This document shows positions 26,956-36,123 of a stretch of DNA of 64,000 nt, piece by piece. The stretch lies in assembly GCF_009604405.1 (NCBI RefSeq), contig NZ_WEGK01000001.1:124001-188000 (forward strand), given 5' to 3'. Every line of letters starts with the position of its first letter. The first letter of the stretch is position 1. The notes beneath the pieces are model-generated. The model saw only the letters and a program-made list of their open reading frames with translations, was not told where the DNA came from and made no database searches. This stretch comes from Nocardia macrotermitis (GTDB lineage: Bacteria; Actinomycetota; Actinomycetes; Mycobacteriales; Mycobacteriaceae). Made by a program: the position numbers and the translations under genes.

Positions 26956-28049
26956 AGCACCCGAAGCTGCCCGCCCGCCGGATCGCCGCGCACGCGCTAT
27001 TGGCCGCGACCCTCGCGGTGGCCTGCGGTGCATGCGATTTCCAGCCCGCCGATATTCCCGTCCCGGGCACCGGCGTCGACGGTCCGACCTATCACCTGCG
27101 CATCGAATTCGCCGACGTGCTGAACCTCCCGCAGGGCGCGAAGGTGATCGCCGACGGCGTGCGGGTCGGGCAGCTGACACATGTGACCCTGGTGAATCCC
27201 GTTGCGGCAGCGGCTGATCAGCCCGCGCACAAGGGCTATGTGATCGCCGACGTCGACATCGGTTCCGCGACCAAGCTGCCCGTCGGCACCACCGCCGAAC
27301 TGCGGCAGGAGACCCCGCTGGGTGACGTGCACATCGCGCTCACCGAACCCGTCGACGCGCACTCCGGCGACATCCCGCCGAATTCGACCATCCCCCTGGC
27401 GAATACGACGCAGTCGCCGCCGATCGAGGACATCCTCGCGCGACTGTCCACCTTCGTCGGCAGTGGTGCGATCACCGATATCCAGGACATCGTCCGCAAG
27501 ATGAACGGGATCATGCCCCGCAATCCCGCCGACACCGCGCGCATCGCCGGAACGCTCGGCGCGGATCTGGGCGATCTGGCCGACCACACGAACGCGATTC
27601 ACCAGGTGGTCAACGGAATTCAGGCCACCGTCGACGACGGGCTGCTGAAGAACACCCCGACGCTGGATCCGCTGCTCACCCCGTACGGGGTGCAGCACAC
27701 CACCGATGTGATGAATGCCGAGATCGGCGTCATCTTCGTGCTCACCGCCCTCGGGCCGGTCGGTCCCGCCTCGGCCTGGCTGGGTCCGGTGCTGAGTTCG
27801 GCCGACGCCACGTTGCGCGCGTTCGTGCCGATGCTGTTCGGCGCGCATCCGCTCGACACCGGCTCGCCGTCCAACTACGCGAAACTCGCCGATCTCATTC
27901 AGAACAAGCTCATTCCGTTCGTGGATCGGGGGCCGAAGATCAATATGGTCGGCGTCTCCGTCGGACCGTCGCCCGCCTCGGCGATGTCGCCGGACGAGCA
28001 GACCGGGCGCGTCATCGATACCCTGCGCATGATCGGAGTCGTCCGGTGA
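26952..28049 (+). CDS. mceE: Mce family lipoprotein MceE (LprK-type)
   Basis: This 365-aa subunit starts MKHPKLPARRIAAHALLAAT and has a lipobox around 'LAVACGAC', as expected for the lipidated E subunit of Mce operons. The MCE domain follows ('EFADVLNLPQGAKVIADGVR', then 'TTAELRQETPLGDVHIALTE'). The start overlaps the mceD stop by 4 bp. It is the only lipoprotein of the operon. Confidence 0.93.
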   Translation: MKHPKLPARRIAAHALLAATLAVACGACDFQPADIPVPGTGVDGPTYHLRIEFADVLNLPQGAKVIADGVRVGQLTHVTLVNPVAAAADQPAHKGYVIADVDIGSATKLPVGTTAELRQETPLGDVHIALTEPVDAHSGDIPPNSTIPLANTTQSPPIEDILARLSTFVGSGAITDIQDIVRKMNGIMPRNPADTARIAGTLGADLGDLADHTNAIHQVVNGIQATVDDGLLKNTPTLDPLLTPYGVQHTTDVMNAEIGVIFVLTALGPVGPASAWLGPVLSSADATLRAFVPMLFGAHPLDTGSPSNYAKLADLIQNKLIPFVDRGPKINMVGVSVGPSPASAMSPDEQTGRVIDTLRMIGVVR

Positions 28050-29002
28050 ATGTCCGTGCGGCAGTGTCGCTTTCCGCCATCGCGGCGGTGCTCGTGCTCG
28101 GCGTGGTCTACATGGCGGTGGGCGTGCTGCACCTGGATCCGCGACGCGGGTACATCACCGCGCAGATGCGGCTGGACGACTCCGGTGGGCTCGGCGCGAA
28201 TTCGCCGGTGCTGTTGGACGGCGTGCAGGTCGGGCGCACCCAGACCGTCAGCAAGCAGGCCACGGGCGTGCTGGTGCAGCTGCGGATCGACGACCGGTAT
28301 CGCATTCCCGAAGCCAGCACCGTGCACATCGAGCAGCTCTCGGCGCTGGGCGAACCGTATATCGAGTTCTCGCCCAGCAGCACCGGCGGACCGTATCTGC
28401 GCGACGGCCAGGTGCTCGCGGCCGACCGGATCCACATGCCGATGACCATCACGGCGTTGTCGGCGCGGCTGGTGCAATTGCTGGATCAGCTTCACCCCGA
28501 AGCGGTTTCGCATCTGGTCGGCACCTTCGACACCGCCCTGTCCGGCACCGACGCGGCGATGCAGACCTTGCAGCGGTCCACCGATCTGCTCGCGGCCACG
28601 CTGCTGAGCCGCACCGACGCGACTCGGCAGCTGTTCGCGGATATGCAGGCGATGGGCGCGAACATGTCGTGGCTGGGGCCGTCGCTGACCACCGCCGGAC
28701 CGCAGCTCGGGCTGTTCGGCACCTCGCTGACCGAGATCGTGGAATCGGGCTCGATTCTGTCCGGAAAACGTCCTGTCCCTTCGTATTTCAGCGGCACCGG
28801 ACTCACCCCGTTCCTGAGCGATCTGACCGCGCTGTTGCAGAAGATCGGGCCCGGCGTCGCCCCGCTGGCCCCGGCGCTGCAACCCGTGGTGACCAATGCC
28901 GTGGCGCACGCACCGCGCCTGGATATCAGCGCTCTGATCGGTCAGGCGCTCCAGGGCGTGAGCCCCGACGGGACATTGCATTTCCGGATCCAGCTCAAAT
29001 AG
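28046..29002 (+). CDS. mceF: Mce family protein MceF
   Basis: This 318-aa subunit has an N-terminal anchor ('SAIAAVLVLGVVYMAVGVLH') and an MCE domain ('DDSGGLGANSPVLLDGVQVG', 'EQLSALGEPYIEFSP') with a short helical tail. The GTG start overlaps the mceE stop. It lacks the long C-terminal extension seen in F subunits such as M. tuberculosis Mce4F, which I recall as well over 500 aa. Confidence 0.92.
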   Translation: MNVRAAVSLSAIAAVLVLGVVYMAVGVLHLDPRRGYITAQMRLDDSGGLGANSPVLLDGVQVGRTQTVSKQATGVLVQLRIDDRYRIPEASTVHIEQLSALGEPYIEFSPSSTGGPYLRDGQVLAADRIHMPMTITALSARLVQLLDQLHPEAVSHLVGTFDTALSGTDAAMQTLQRSTDLLAATLLSRTDATRQLFADMQAMGANMSWLGPSLTTAGPQLGLFGTSLTEIVESGSILSGKRPVPSYFSGTGLTPFLSDLTALLQKIGPGVAPLAPALQPVVTNAVAHAPRLDISALIGQALQGVSPDGTLHFRIQLK

Positions 29003-29046
29003 CCGATCCGGACAGCACCGAGACCGGCCCGGTAGGAGGAGAACAT

Positions 29047-29703
29047 ATGGGCACCGCGACAGACGACAAGACCGACGAGCAGGCCGTGGCCGACAAGGCC
29101 GACGGCGTAGCGAAGGCCGAGGCCGCCGACAAGGCCGACGCTGCCGAAAAGGCCGCTCCGCCAAGAGAACCGCGCCAGCCGCTCACCCTGGCCATCCGAT
29201 TGTCGACGGTGCTCACCACGCTGGTGATCGTCGCGCTGCTGGTGTTGTCGGTGGTCTTCGGCTGGCTGTACTTCTCGGCGCGCTCGACCATCTCCGACAC
29301 CAGTGCCCGCGCCGCGGACGACAAGCACGCCACGGACATCGCCTCGAAGTACGCGGTCGGCGCGTCGACCATCGACTACCACGATGTGAAGGGCTGGATC
29401 GCCCGGCTGAAGGACGGCACGAATCCGCAGCTGTCGGCCAAATTCGACGCCACCGCACCGCAATTGGAGCAGATCCTGCTGCCGTTGCAGTGGACCTCCA
29501 AGGCCACGCCGCTCTCGGCGGCGGTGACGTCGGAATCCGGCGGCATCTACAAGGTGAACGCCTATCTCAACGTCAATTCGACCAGTGCGCAGACCCCCGA
29601 CGGCGCGCAGACCACGGTGACCTACTCGCTGACGATCGACCGCGATTCGGGCTGGAAGATCACCGACGTGGGCGGCCTGGAGAACGCGCTGCCCACCAAG
29701 TGA
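29047..29703 (+). CDS. Mce-associated membrane protein (MAM/Mas-like)
   Basis: This 218-aa protein has an Ala/Lys/Asp-rich cytoplasmic N-terminus made of near-repeats of 'ADKAD', a single membrane helix at about 60-80 ('VLTTLVIVALLVLSVVFGWL') and an extracytoplasmic domain. The domain resembles the conserved proteins encoded after mce genes ('VTYSLTIDRDSGWKITDVGG'). GGAGGAG lies about 5 nt before the ATG and 44 bp separate it from mceF. Such proteins are thought to stabilise Mce complexes. Most operons carry two or more; here there is one. Confidence 0.88.
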   Translation: MGTATDDKTDEQAVADKADGVAKAEAADKADAAEKAAPPREPRQPLTLAIRLSTVLTTLVIVALLVLSVVFGWLYFSARSTISDTSARAADDKHATDIASKYAVGASTIDYHDVKGWIARLKDGTNPQLSAKFDATAPQLEQILLPLQWTSKATPLSAAVTSESGGIYKVNAYLNVNSTSAQTPDGAQTTVTYSLTIDRDSGWKITDVGGLENALPTK

Positions 29704-29704
29704 C

Positions 29705-29759
29705 GGCCGTACCGCGGTGGTGCGCCCAGGGCTGGCGGGCGCGCCACCGCCGTACGGCC
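29705..29759. terminator. Large inverted repeat at the end of the mce operon
   Basis: Two 23-nt arms (starting GGCCGTACCGCGGTGG and ending CGCCGTACGGCC) pair with two mismatches around a 9-nt loop. The hairpin lies between the convergent mce operon and the DapB-like gene. No T run follows, so it may act as a bidirectional terminator or as a 3' stabiliser. Confidence 0.65.
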
Positions 29760-29766
29760 GTACGGC

Positions 29767-30843
29767 TCAGCGCGGTGCGATGACGCCCGGCCGGCCGATC
29801 AACGGCAGGTCGAGCGTGGTGCGGATACCCGGCTCGGCCGCCACCACCGCGGGAATCGCGTTCACGATCCGGCCCGCGGCCGCGACGATCGCGGCGTGGT
29901 TGTGGTCGCCCTTGCGGCTGGTCGGGCAGATGTCCACGAGATAGTTGGGCTCACCGGTGATCTCGACCCGATAGGAACCGCCGGCCTGCGCGGGCTGCGG
30001 CCAGTCCGGGCACAGCTCCTCGCGCAGCCGGGTGATGTGCTCGACGACGATCACCGGTGCGTCGCCGACCATGCCGCGCACCTCGAAACGCAGCGCCGCG
30101 AGGCCGCCCGCCGGAATCGTCCCGGCCGCGACCTCGAACGTCTCGGGCGCGGGGATCCGCTCGTATTCCTCTGTGATGGAATCGATCTCGATGCCCAGCC
30201 CGACGGCCAACTGCCGGATCGCCGGGCCCCACGCGATGCTCAGCACGCCGGGCTGCAACAGCATCGGCACCTCGTCCAGCGGCTTGCCGAATCCCATCAC
30301 GTCGAACATGACGATCGCGCCGTCGTAGGTGGCGTAGTCGGCGATCTCCGAACACCGCACCTGCTCGACGGTCTGGCAGGTGCCCGCCAGCGCCAGTGGC
30401 AGCAGATCGTTGGCGAATCCCGGATCGACACCGGTGACGAACAAGCTCGCGTTACCCTCCTTGGCGGCCTCCTGGACCGGGTCGATGTACTTGTTCGGCA
30501 GCACCTGCCACGGGTACATCAGCAGGCCGGGCGAGGAGCCGACGATGTTCACGCCCGCGGACAGGATCTTGCGGCAGTCGGCGATGGCCTCCTGGATACG
30601 GGTGTCGCCCATCGCGCAGTAGACGACGCAGTCCGGTTCGGTGGCCAGCAGGGCGTCGATCGAGTCGACCGCGGCGATTCCGGTCGAAACATCCAGTCCG
30701 GCAAGGGTTCCGGCGTCCTTGCCGACCTTCTCGGGGGTGGACACCCACACTCCGGTCAGCTCGTAGTGCGGACTTTCGATGAGTCCGGCCAGGGCCAGGC
30801 GGCCGACATTGCCGGTGCCGAGGTGGGCGACGCGGATGGGCAT
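29767..30843 (-). CDS. NAD(P)-dependent oxidoreductase, dihydrodipicolinate-reductase-like (amine dehydrogenase type)
   Basis: This 358-aa Rossmann-fold enzyme starts MPIRVAHLGTGNVGRLALAG, with the GxGxxG cofactor motif at residues 8-13. The rest resembles the DapB-related group that includes 2,4-diaminopentanoate dehydrogenase, widespread in mycolate actinomycetes and mostly uncharacterised. GAGGAGA lies about 6 nt before the ATG. It diverges from the FabG3-like gene, and the 114 bp between them hold a KstR-like palindrome, so a role in steroid or lipid metabolism is possible but unproven. Confidence 0.8.
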   Translation of the reverse strand: MPIRVAHLGTGNVGRLALAGLIESPHYELTGVWVSTPEKVGKDAGTLAGLDVSTGIAAVDSIDALLATEPDCVVYCAMGDTRIQEAIADCRKILSAGVNIVGSSPGLLMYPWQVLPNKYIDPVQEAAKEGNASLFVTGVDPGFANDLLPLALAGTCQTVEQVRCSEIADYATYDGAIVMFDVMGFGKPLDEVPMLLQPGVLSIAWGPAIRQLAVGLGIEIDSITEEYERIPAPETFEVAAGTIPAGGLAALRFEVRGMVGDAPVIVVEHITRLREELCPDWPQPAQAGGSYRVEITGEPNYLVDICPTSRKGDHNHAAIVAAAGRIVNAIPAVVAAEPGIRTTLDLPLIGRPGVIAPR

Positions 30844-30909
30844 ATTTCTCCTCAGGGGCAGGTGGCCGCGGGTCGCATACACCGCTGGCCAGAGTCCGTG
30901 CAGTTTTCC

Positions 30910-30935
30910 GGACAGTAGTCTGGAACAGGTTCCAG
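30910..30935. promoter_or_regulatory. KstR-like palindrome overlapping a yCAGAC-type element
   Basis: CTGGAACAGGTTCCAG (30920-30935) is a perfect 7-bp inverted repeat with a 2-bp centre. It contains TGGAACAGGTTCCA, an exact match to the KstR consensus TnnAACnnGTTnnA known from mycobacterial and rhodococcal cholesterol genes. Immediately to the left, GGACAGTAGTCTGG (30910-30923) reads CCAGACTACTGTCC on the minus strand, close to the motif of the P450 module. The site is 22 bp from the FabG3-like start codon. Confidence 0.65.
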
Positions 30936-30957
30936 TTTGTATGTTAGCGTGGCCGCC

Positions 30958-31695
30958 ATGGGACGTGTAGACGGCAAAGTCGCCCTCATCAGTGGCGGCG
31001 CTCGCGGGATGGGTGCGGCGCACGCACAGTTGTTGGTGGCCGAGGGAGCGCGCGTCGTCATCGGCGACGTCCTCGACGACGAAGGTAAGGCGCTGGCCGA
31101 ATCACTCGGCGCCGCAGCGCGTTACGTGCATCTCGACGTGTCCGAGCCCGAGGCGTGGGACGCCGCGGTGACGCTCGCGCAGCAGGAGTTCGGCCTGCTG
31201 AACGTCCTGGTGAACAACGCGGGCATCGTCAACGGCGGCCCGTTGCAGAAGTTCGACATCGACAAGTGGCGGCGCATCCTGGATGTGAACCTGACCGGCA
31301 CGTTCCTGGGCATGCGCGCGGTGGTGGAGCCGATGATCGCCGCGGGTGGCGGCTCGATCGTCAACGTCTCCTCCATCGAGGGTCTGCGCGGCGCGCCCTG
31401 GGCGCACGGGTACGTGGCCTCCAAGTGGGGTGTGCGCGGGCTGGCCAAGTCCGCGGCGCTGGAACTCGCGCCGCACAAGATCCGGGTGAACTCCCTGCAC
31501 CCGGGCCTGATCCGGACGCCGATGACCGAGAACATCCCGGACGATCTGGTGACCATCCCGCTGGGCCGCCCCGCCCAGCCCGAGGAGGTCGCGACCTTCG
31601 TGTTGTTCCTGGCCAGCGACGAATCCTCGTACGCCACCGGCTCGGAATTCATCGTGGACGGCGGCCTGGTCACCGCGGTTCCGCACAAGTCCTGA
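30958..31695 (+). CDS. SDR, 3-alpha/20-beta-hydroxysteroid dehydrogenase-like (FabG3/Rv2002 type)
   Basis: This 245-aa SDR closely follows, as I recall it, M. tuberculosis Rv2002 (FabG3): 'KVALISGGARGMGAAHAQ', 'ARYVHLDVSEP', 'RILDVNLTGTFLG', 'NVSSIEG', 'RVNSLHPGLIRTPMT' and 'FLASDESSYATGSEFIVDGG'. The catalytic pair is in 'HGYVASKWG'. Rv2002 reduces the 20-keto group of steroids. The ATG at 30958 is just after a -10-like TATGTTAG, so the transcript leader would be very short. The KstR-like palindrome upstream supports steroid-linked control. Confidence 0.87.
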   Translation: MGRVDGKVALISGGARGMGAAHAQLLVAEGARVVIGDVLDDEGKALAESLGAAARYVHLDVSEPEAWDAAVTLAQQEFGLLNVLVNNAGIVNGGPLQKFDIDKWRRILDVNLTGTFLGMRAVVEPMIAAGGGSIVNVSSIEGLRGAPWAHGYVASKWGVRGLAKSAALELAPHKIRVNSLHPGLIRTPMTENIPDDLVTIPLGRPAQPEEVATFVLFLASDESSYATGSEFIVDGGLVTAVPHKS

Positions 31696-31767
31696 ACGGG
31701 TCGGGCCGGAGGCTACGATGACATTCGCGGTACCCGAGGTTCTCACATCATGGGAAAGGTGGTGACG

Positions 31768-32853
31768 ATGACGGAAACCGTGCGCGGTGTCATCGCTCGT
31801 TCAACCGGAGCGCCAGTCGAACTGGTCGATATCGTCATACCCGATCCCGGACCGCACGAGGTCGTCGTCCGGGTGCAGGCGTGCGGCGTCTGCCATACCG
31901 ATCTGACCTATCGGGAGGGCGGGATCAACGACGAGTTCCCGTTCCTGCTCGGGCACGAGGCCGCGGGAATCGTTGAGCGCGTGGGTAATTCGGTCACGCA
32001 CGTCGAGATCGGCGATTTCGTCGTACTGAACTGGCGCGCGGTGTGCGGCCGGTGCCGCGCGTGCCGTCGCGGGCGGCCCTGGTACTGCTTCGACACGTTC
32101 AACGCCGAGCAGAAGATGACGCTCACCGACGGCACCGAACTCACCCCGGCGCTGGGTATCGGCGCGTTCGCCGACAAGACCCTGGTGCACGAAGGTCAGT
32201 GCACCGTAGTGGATTCCGCGACCGATCCGGCCGTGGCGGGGCTGCTGGGCTGTGGCGTGATGGCCGGGCTGGGCGCGGCGATGAACACCGGCAATGTCGG
32301 GCGCGGTGACAGCGTTGCCGTCATCGGCTGCGGCGGCGTCGGCGCGGCGGCCATCGCGGGCGCGCGGCTGGCCGGGGCGACCACCATCATCGCCGTCGAC
32401 CGCGACGAGTCCAAGCTGACCACCGCGGTCCAGCTCGGCGCGACGCACACCGTCGCCGCGGCCACCGAGGACGCGGTCGAGCGAATTCAGGAGTACACCA
32501 ACAGTTTCGGCGCGGATGTGGTGATCGACGCGGTCGGCCGCCCGGAAACCTGGAAGCAGGCGTTCTACGCCCGCGACCTGGCCGGAACCGTGGTGCTGGT
32601 GGGCGTCCCCACACCCGACATGCGCCTGGAGATGCCGCTGCTGGACTTCTTCTCACACGGCGGCGCGCTGAAATCCTCCTGGTACGGCGACTGCCTGCCC
32701 GAACGCGATTTCCCCACGCTGATCGAACTGTATCGCCAGGGCCGCCTGCCGCTGGAGGCATTCGTCTCCGAGCGAGTCGGCCTGGACGCGGTCGAAGCGG
32801 CCTTCACCACCATGAAGTCCGGTAAGGTGCTGCGCTCGGTGGTCACGCTGTGA
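31768..32853 (+). CDS. mscR: S-(hydroxymethyl)mycothiol dehydrogenase
   Basis: This 361-aa zinc alcohol dehydrogenase oxidises the formaldehyde-mycothiol adduct and can reduce S-nitrosomycothiol. It matches MscR (Rv2259) in length and in long stretches such as '[19 protein letters not shown]' and '[16 protein letters not shown]'. Catalytic zinc ligands lie at Cys42 and in 'GHEAAG'; the structural zinc Cys are in '[15 protein letters not shown]'. '[11 protein letters not shown]' binds NAD. The ATG at 31768 has AAAGGTGG upstream. The pairing with the next gene matches the Rv2259-Rv2260 arrangement. Confidence 0.95.
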   Translation: MTETVRGVIARSTGAPVELVDIVIPDPGPHEVVVRVQACGVCHTDLTYREGGINDEFPFLLGHEAAGIVERVGNSVTHVEIGDFVVLNWRAVCGRCRACRRGRPWYCFDTFNAEQKMTLTDGTELTPALGIGAFADKTLVHEGQCTVVDSATDPAVAGLLGCGVMAGLGAAMNTGNVGRGDSVAVIGCGGVGAAAIAGARLAGATTIIAVDRDESKLTTAVQLGATHTVAAATEDAVERIQEYTNSFGADVVIDAVGRPETWKQAFYARDLAGTVVLVGVPTPDMRLEMPLLDFFSHGGALKSSWYGDCLPERDFPTLIELYRQGRLPLEAFVSERVGLDAVEAAFTTMKSGKVLRSVVTL

Positions 32854-33482
32854 GTTCCGGCGCTCGCATCGAAAAGGTCGTCACCGCAGGCACTTTCGAA
32901 CTCGACGGCGGCAGCTGGGAGGTCGAGAACAATATCTGGATCGTCGGCGACGACAGCGAGGTGGTGATCGTCGACGCCGCCCACGATCCCGCCCCCATCC
33001 TGGCAGCGGTCGGCGACCGCACCGTACGCGCGATCGTCTGCACCCACGGCCACAACGACCACATCGGTGCGGCCCAACAGCTTTCGACCGAAACCGGCGC
33101 ACAAATCCTGCTCCACCCCGGCGACGAAATGCTCTGGCACGTGGTCTACCCCGACCTGGACTTCGGCCCCCTCGCCGACGACCAGCGAATCCCGGTGGCA
33201 GGCACCGACATCCAGGTCGTCCACACCCCCGGCCACTCCCCCGGCTCGATCTGCCTCTGGGCCCCGGAACTGGAAACGCTCTTCAGCGGCGACACCCTCT
33301 TCTCCGGCGGCCCCGGAGCCACCGGCCGCTCCTTCTCCGACTTCCCCACCATCATCGGCTCCATCCGAGACAAACTCTTCGCGCTGCCCCCGCAGACCAC
33401 GGTCCGCACAGGCCACGGCGACACAACCGAACTCGGCACCGAAAGCCCCCACCTGGAGGAATGGATCGCCCGCGGCCACTGA
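32850..33482 (+). CDS. Metallo-beta-lactamase-fold hydrolase (Rv2260-like), partner of MscR
   Basis: This 210-aa hydrolase has the metal motif 'HGHNDH' (residues 66-71), a His in '[13 protein letters not shown]', Asp in 'FSGDTLF' and a last His in 'RTGHGD'. The GTG start overlaps the mscR stop by 4 bp. In glutathione systems a glyoxalase-II-like hydrolase releases formate from the thioester. By analogy this enzyme is expected to cleave S-formylmycothiol after MscR; that role is inferred from position. Confidence 0.9.
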   Translation: MSSGARIEKVVTAGTFELDGGSWEVENNIWIVGDDSEVVIVDAAHDPAPILAAVGDRTVRAIVCTHGHNDHIGAAQQLSTETGAQILLHPGDEMLWHVVYPDLDFGPLADDQRIPVAGTDIQVVHTPGHSPGSICLWAPELETLFSGDTLFSGGPGATGRSFSDFPTIIGSIRDKLFALPPQTTVRTGHGDTTELGTESPHLEEWIARGH

Positions 33483-33963
33483 TTCCCCAGCAGCACAAAC
33501 TCTCTCGACGACGGGCGGGGCCTGAGCGACATTCTCGCCCAGGCTCCGTCCGTTTCGAATTCGTCCAGATCCACGCGATCCCTTACCCCGGACCGGCCAC
33601 CACCAGCACCGTTCACGCACCGGGCGACCGCTGCGGCCTGCAAACATGCAATCAGTCCAGGCGTCGACCCACCTCGGCCACAAAGCCGGGAACGCCAGCG
33701 ATCGGGAACATCGAGGAGCCTCTGAATGCATTTCGGTGGTCGCTTGCATCGACGACTTGCGGTTTCTCCGCGCTCTCGACCACTCCCTCAGCGAAAGATC
33801 CCCTCAATGTGCTGATCAGATGGTTCACCTCGACTGCCGAGACCACTGCGCGGCGAAAGCTAATGTGTGCGTGAATATTTGGGTCGGATGTCCAGGTTGA
33901 AGATTCTGATTTCACTTTGATTCAGGGGTGTTGACAGGGTTGATTCGGAGGTAGTATTCGAAC
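33483..33963 (+). other. Non-coding stretch between the MBL hydrolase and the DUF222 gene
   Basis: I see no gene in these 480 bp. GC content drops noticeably from about 33660 onward. Short open frames have no ribosome-binding site or recognisable content. A TTGACA (33930-33935) about 30 bp upstream of the DUF222 ATG could be its -35 element. Confidence 0.5.
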
Positions 33964-35505
33964 ATGCATTCGACAGGGGTGGAGCAAGGGAAGGTAAGCG
34001 CGGATACGTTGCTGGCCGGGGTGGGTGAGTTGCTCGAGCGGCCGCTGACACCGTTGACCGATGGTGAGCTGGTGGAGTTGCTGCGCGAGGTCGAGCGTGC
34101 GGCACGGATGACGGTCGCGGTGCAGCATCAGTTGTTGATCGAGGTCGATTCTCGGTCGATCCCAGCGCATTCGGGCACGAAGACGATCAAGCGGTTCCTG
34201 ATGGAAACCCTGCGTCTGTCGCATGCTGAGGCTGGCGCGCGGGTTCATGCGGCCACACGGGTCGGGATATTTCGTGATCTTGCCGGTGATGAGCGTGAGC
34301 CGGAACTCCCGTGTACGGCAGCAGCTTTGCGGCGTGGTGATATCTCGATCGAGCATGCCCGGCGGATCACGACGGTGATGACCCGTATCCCCGGTGCGGT
34401 CCAAGACCTCGACCGGGTCGCGGCCGAGCAGATCCTGACCGAGTTCGCGATCACCGGATCCCCCGACGACATACCCAAGATCGGCGAGAACATCCTGGCC
34501 CACCTGGACCCAGACGGAACCGTCACCGACGATAGTGATCGCGCCCGGATGCGGGGGATCCGGATCGGACGCCAACGCCCCGACGGGATGTCCCCGATCA
34601 GCGGAGAGATCACCCCGACCCTGCGGGCCCTGCTGGACCCGATGCTGGCCAAGTACGCGCGACCGGGTGTAGGCAATCCCAATGACGCGGCCAGTCCCGG
34701 AACCGAGGTGGATCGAGTGGACCCGAGTCTGATCGCCGCAGCGGCCGAGCGTGATTCACGCACCGCCACACAACGCACTCACGACGCGTTCACGCTCTTG
34801 CTCAGCGGCGCGGTCGAGGGCACCGGATCTGGGCTCGGGTCGCATCGCGGCCTTCCGGTCACCACGGTGCTCACCATGCGCGTAGAAGATGTGGAACGCC
34901 TCTCGGGGGTCGCGACAACCGCGACCGGTGGCACCATTCCGATCAGTGAGGCGTTACGCCTGGCAGAGAAGTCCCGACCGTATCTGGCGGTATTCGACCA
35001 CGCCGGTCTACCGCTACATCTGGGCCGGACCCGCCGACTTGCTTCCCCCGCGCAACGCCTGTCGTTGATCGCGGCACTGAACGGATGCTCCCGCCCGGGC
35101 TGCGACGCACCCGCGTCACTGTGCGCAGTGCATCATGTGCGGGACTACCGCACCGGCGGCCCCACCGATATCGAGAACCTGGTCCTGGCCTGCGATCACT
35201 GCCACTCACTGATCAACGACACCGACACCGGCTGGAAAACCGTTGTCCTGGCCAAGGACTCACAATTCCCCGGCCGCACCGCGTGGATCGCACCCGCACA
35301 CATCGACCCCACCCGAACTCCACGAATCAACCACCGCCATCACACCGCAGAACTCCTCGCCGAGGTAGTAACCAACCTCCACCGGCAACGAGAACACGAC
35401 CGCCAACAAGATCGAGCAGCACACCGACGCTGGCTCCGAAAACAACAACCCAACGGCCCCGCAGCCCGGACCCGGGCAGCAACTACACACCCTGCGAGAT
35501 CATGA
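33964..35505 (+). CDS. DUF222/HNH endonuclease-domain protein (13E12 repeat family)
   Basis: This 513-aa protein has an N-terminal DUF222 helical domain ('TDGELVELLREVERAARM', 'LSHAEAGARVHAATRV') and a C-terminal HNH nuclease motif. The HNH part reads 'CSRPGCDAPASLCAVHH', then 'GPTDIENLVLACDHCHSLI', with the zinc Cys and catalytic His in place. The family expands to many near-identical copies in mycolate actinomycetes (REP13E12 in M. tuberculosis) and is linked to repeats and prophage-like insertions. Function is unknown; a recombination or mobility role is suspected. The flanking intergenic DNA is less GC-rich than average, consistent with insertion. Confidence 0.88.
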   Translation: MHSTGVEQGKVSADTLLAGVGELLERPLTPLTDGELVELLREVERAARMTVAVQHQLLIEVDSRSIPAHSGTKTIKRFLMETLRLSHAEAGARVHAATRVGIFRDLAGDEREPELPCTAAALRRGDISIEHARRITTVMTRIPGAVQDLDRVAAEQILTEFAITGSPDDIPKIGENILAHLDPDGTVTDDSDRARMRGIRIGRQRPDGMSPISGEITPTLRALLDPMLAKYARPGVGNPNDAASPGTEVDRVDPSLIAAAAERDSRTATQRTHDAFTLLLSGAVEGTGSGLGSHRGLPVTTVLTMRVEDVERLSGVATTATGGTIPISEALRLAEKSRPYLAVFDHAGLPLHLGRTRRLASPAQRLSLIAALNGCSRPGCDAPASLCAVHHVRDYRTGGPTDIENLVLACDHCHSLINDTDTGWKTVVLAKDSQFPGRTAWIAPAHIDPTRTPRINHRHHTAELLAEVVTNLHRQREHDRQQDRAAHRRWLRKQQPNGPAARTRAATTHPARS

Positions 35506-35713
35506 CTTGGCGATGCCACGGTGTACCCCGGAGAGATGCCTCTACGGGGCGTTCCGACCTGCCGGTGAACTGCGACCGTGTCAAGCGCGGGAGCCCGCGC
35601 GCGAACGGACTCAGCACGTCATGGGCACTCGAGACTCGGATCGACAGGACAGCCGCGAAGGCGAGGCAGGCGGACGCTGTCGCCTGCAAAACCTCGAAGG
35701 AGAGCTAGCCGCG

Positions 35714-36084
35714 ATGACATATGAGTGGATCCCGTACACGCCGGAGCAATTGGAAGATCTGGCGCGCGATGGGCCTGTGATCCATCGCGCTGCGGAAGGT
35801 GTTTGCCCGAACTGCGACGAACACTCGGTTCGCTGGTACTACTACGAGATCCGTGGACTGCGAATATCGGGGCCATCATCGTCTGGTGCGGGAGCTGCCG
35901 TCGCTGGACGGAGTCGGGACACCAACTCGCGCTCTCCGCGAAGTATGAAATCGTGGACGCACTGGGCGGTACCGATATCGAAGCAGCCGTACTGCGGAAG
36001 TCTCCCAGGGCGGTGCTGCCCTTGCTGAACAGACAATGGACGTCCGGATTGCTGCCGCAGATTCTCGAAGAGCACAGGGCGTGA
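35714..36084 (+). pseudogene. Zinc-ribbon protein gene interrupted by a frameshift
   Basis: From the ATG at 35714 the frame reads MTYEWIPYTPEQLEDLARDG with a first CxxC ('CPNCDEHS') and then breaks near 35855. The following frame continues at once with 'GAIIVWCGSCRRWTESG', the matching second CxxC, and a sensible C-terminus ending 'LLPQILEEHRA' at 36084. One lost base, or two gained, between about 35850 and 35870 explains it. Intact, it would be about 123 aa with a four-Cys zinc ribbon. It may be a true pseudogene or an assembly error. I do not recognise a function. Confidence 0.7.
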
Positions 36085-36123
36085 GCGGTCCGGTTCGATT
36101 ACTCGCGGGCAGGCCGACGGACA

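Noticed and set aside
33964..35505. Treating the DUF222/HNH gene as an insertion sequence
   Set aside because: No transposase domain, terminal inverted repeats or target-site duplication is visible. The family is repeat-associated, but mobility cannot be claimed from this copy.
35085..35708. 207-codon frame overlapping the 3' end of the DUF222 gene
   Set aside because: It is an out-of-frame shadow of the HNH region without a ribosome-binding site or recognisable motif.
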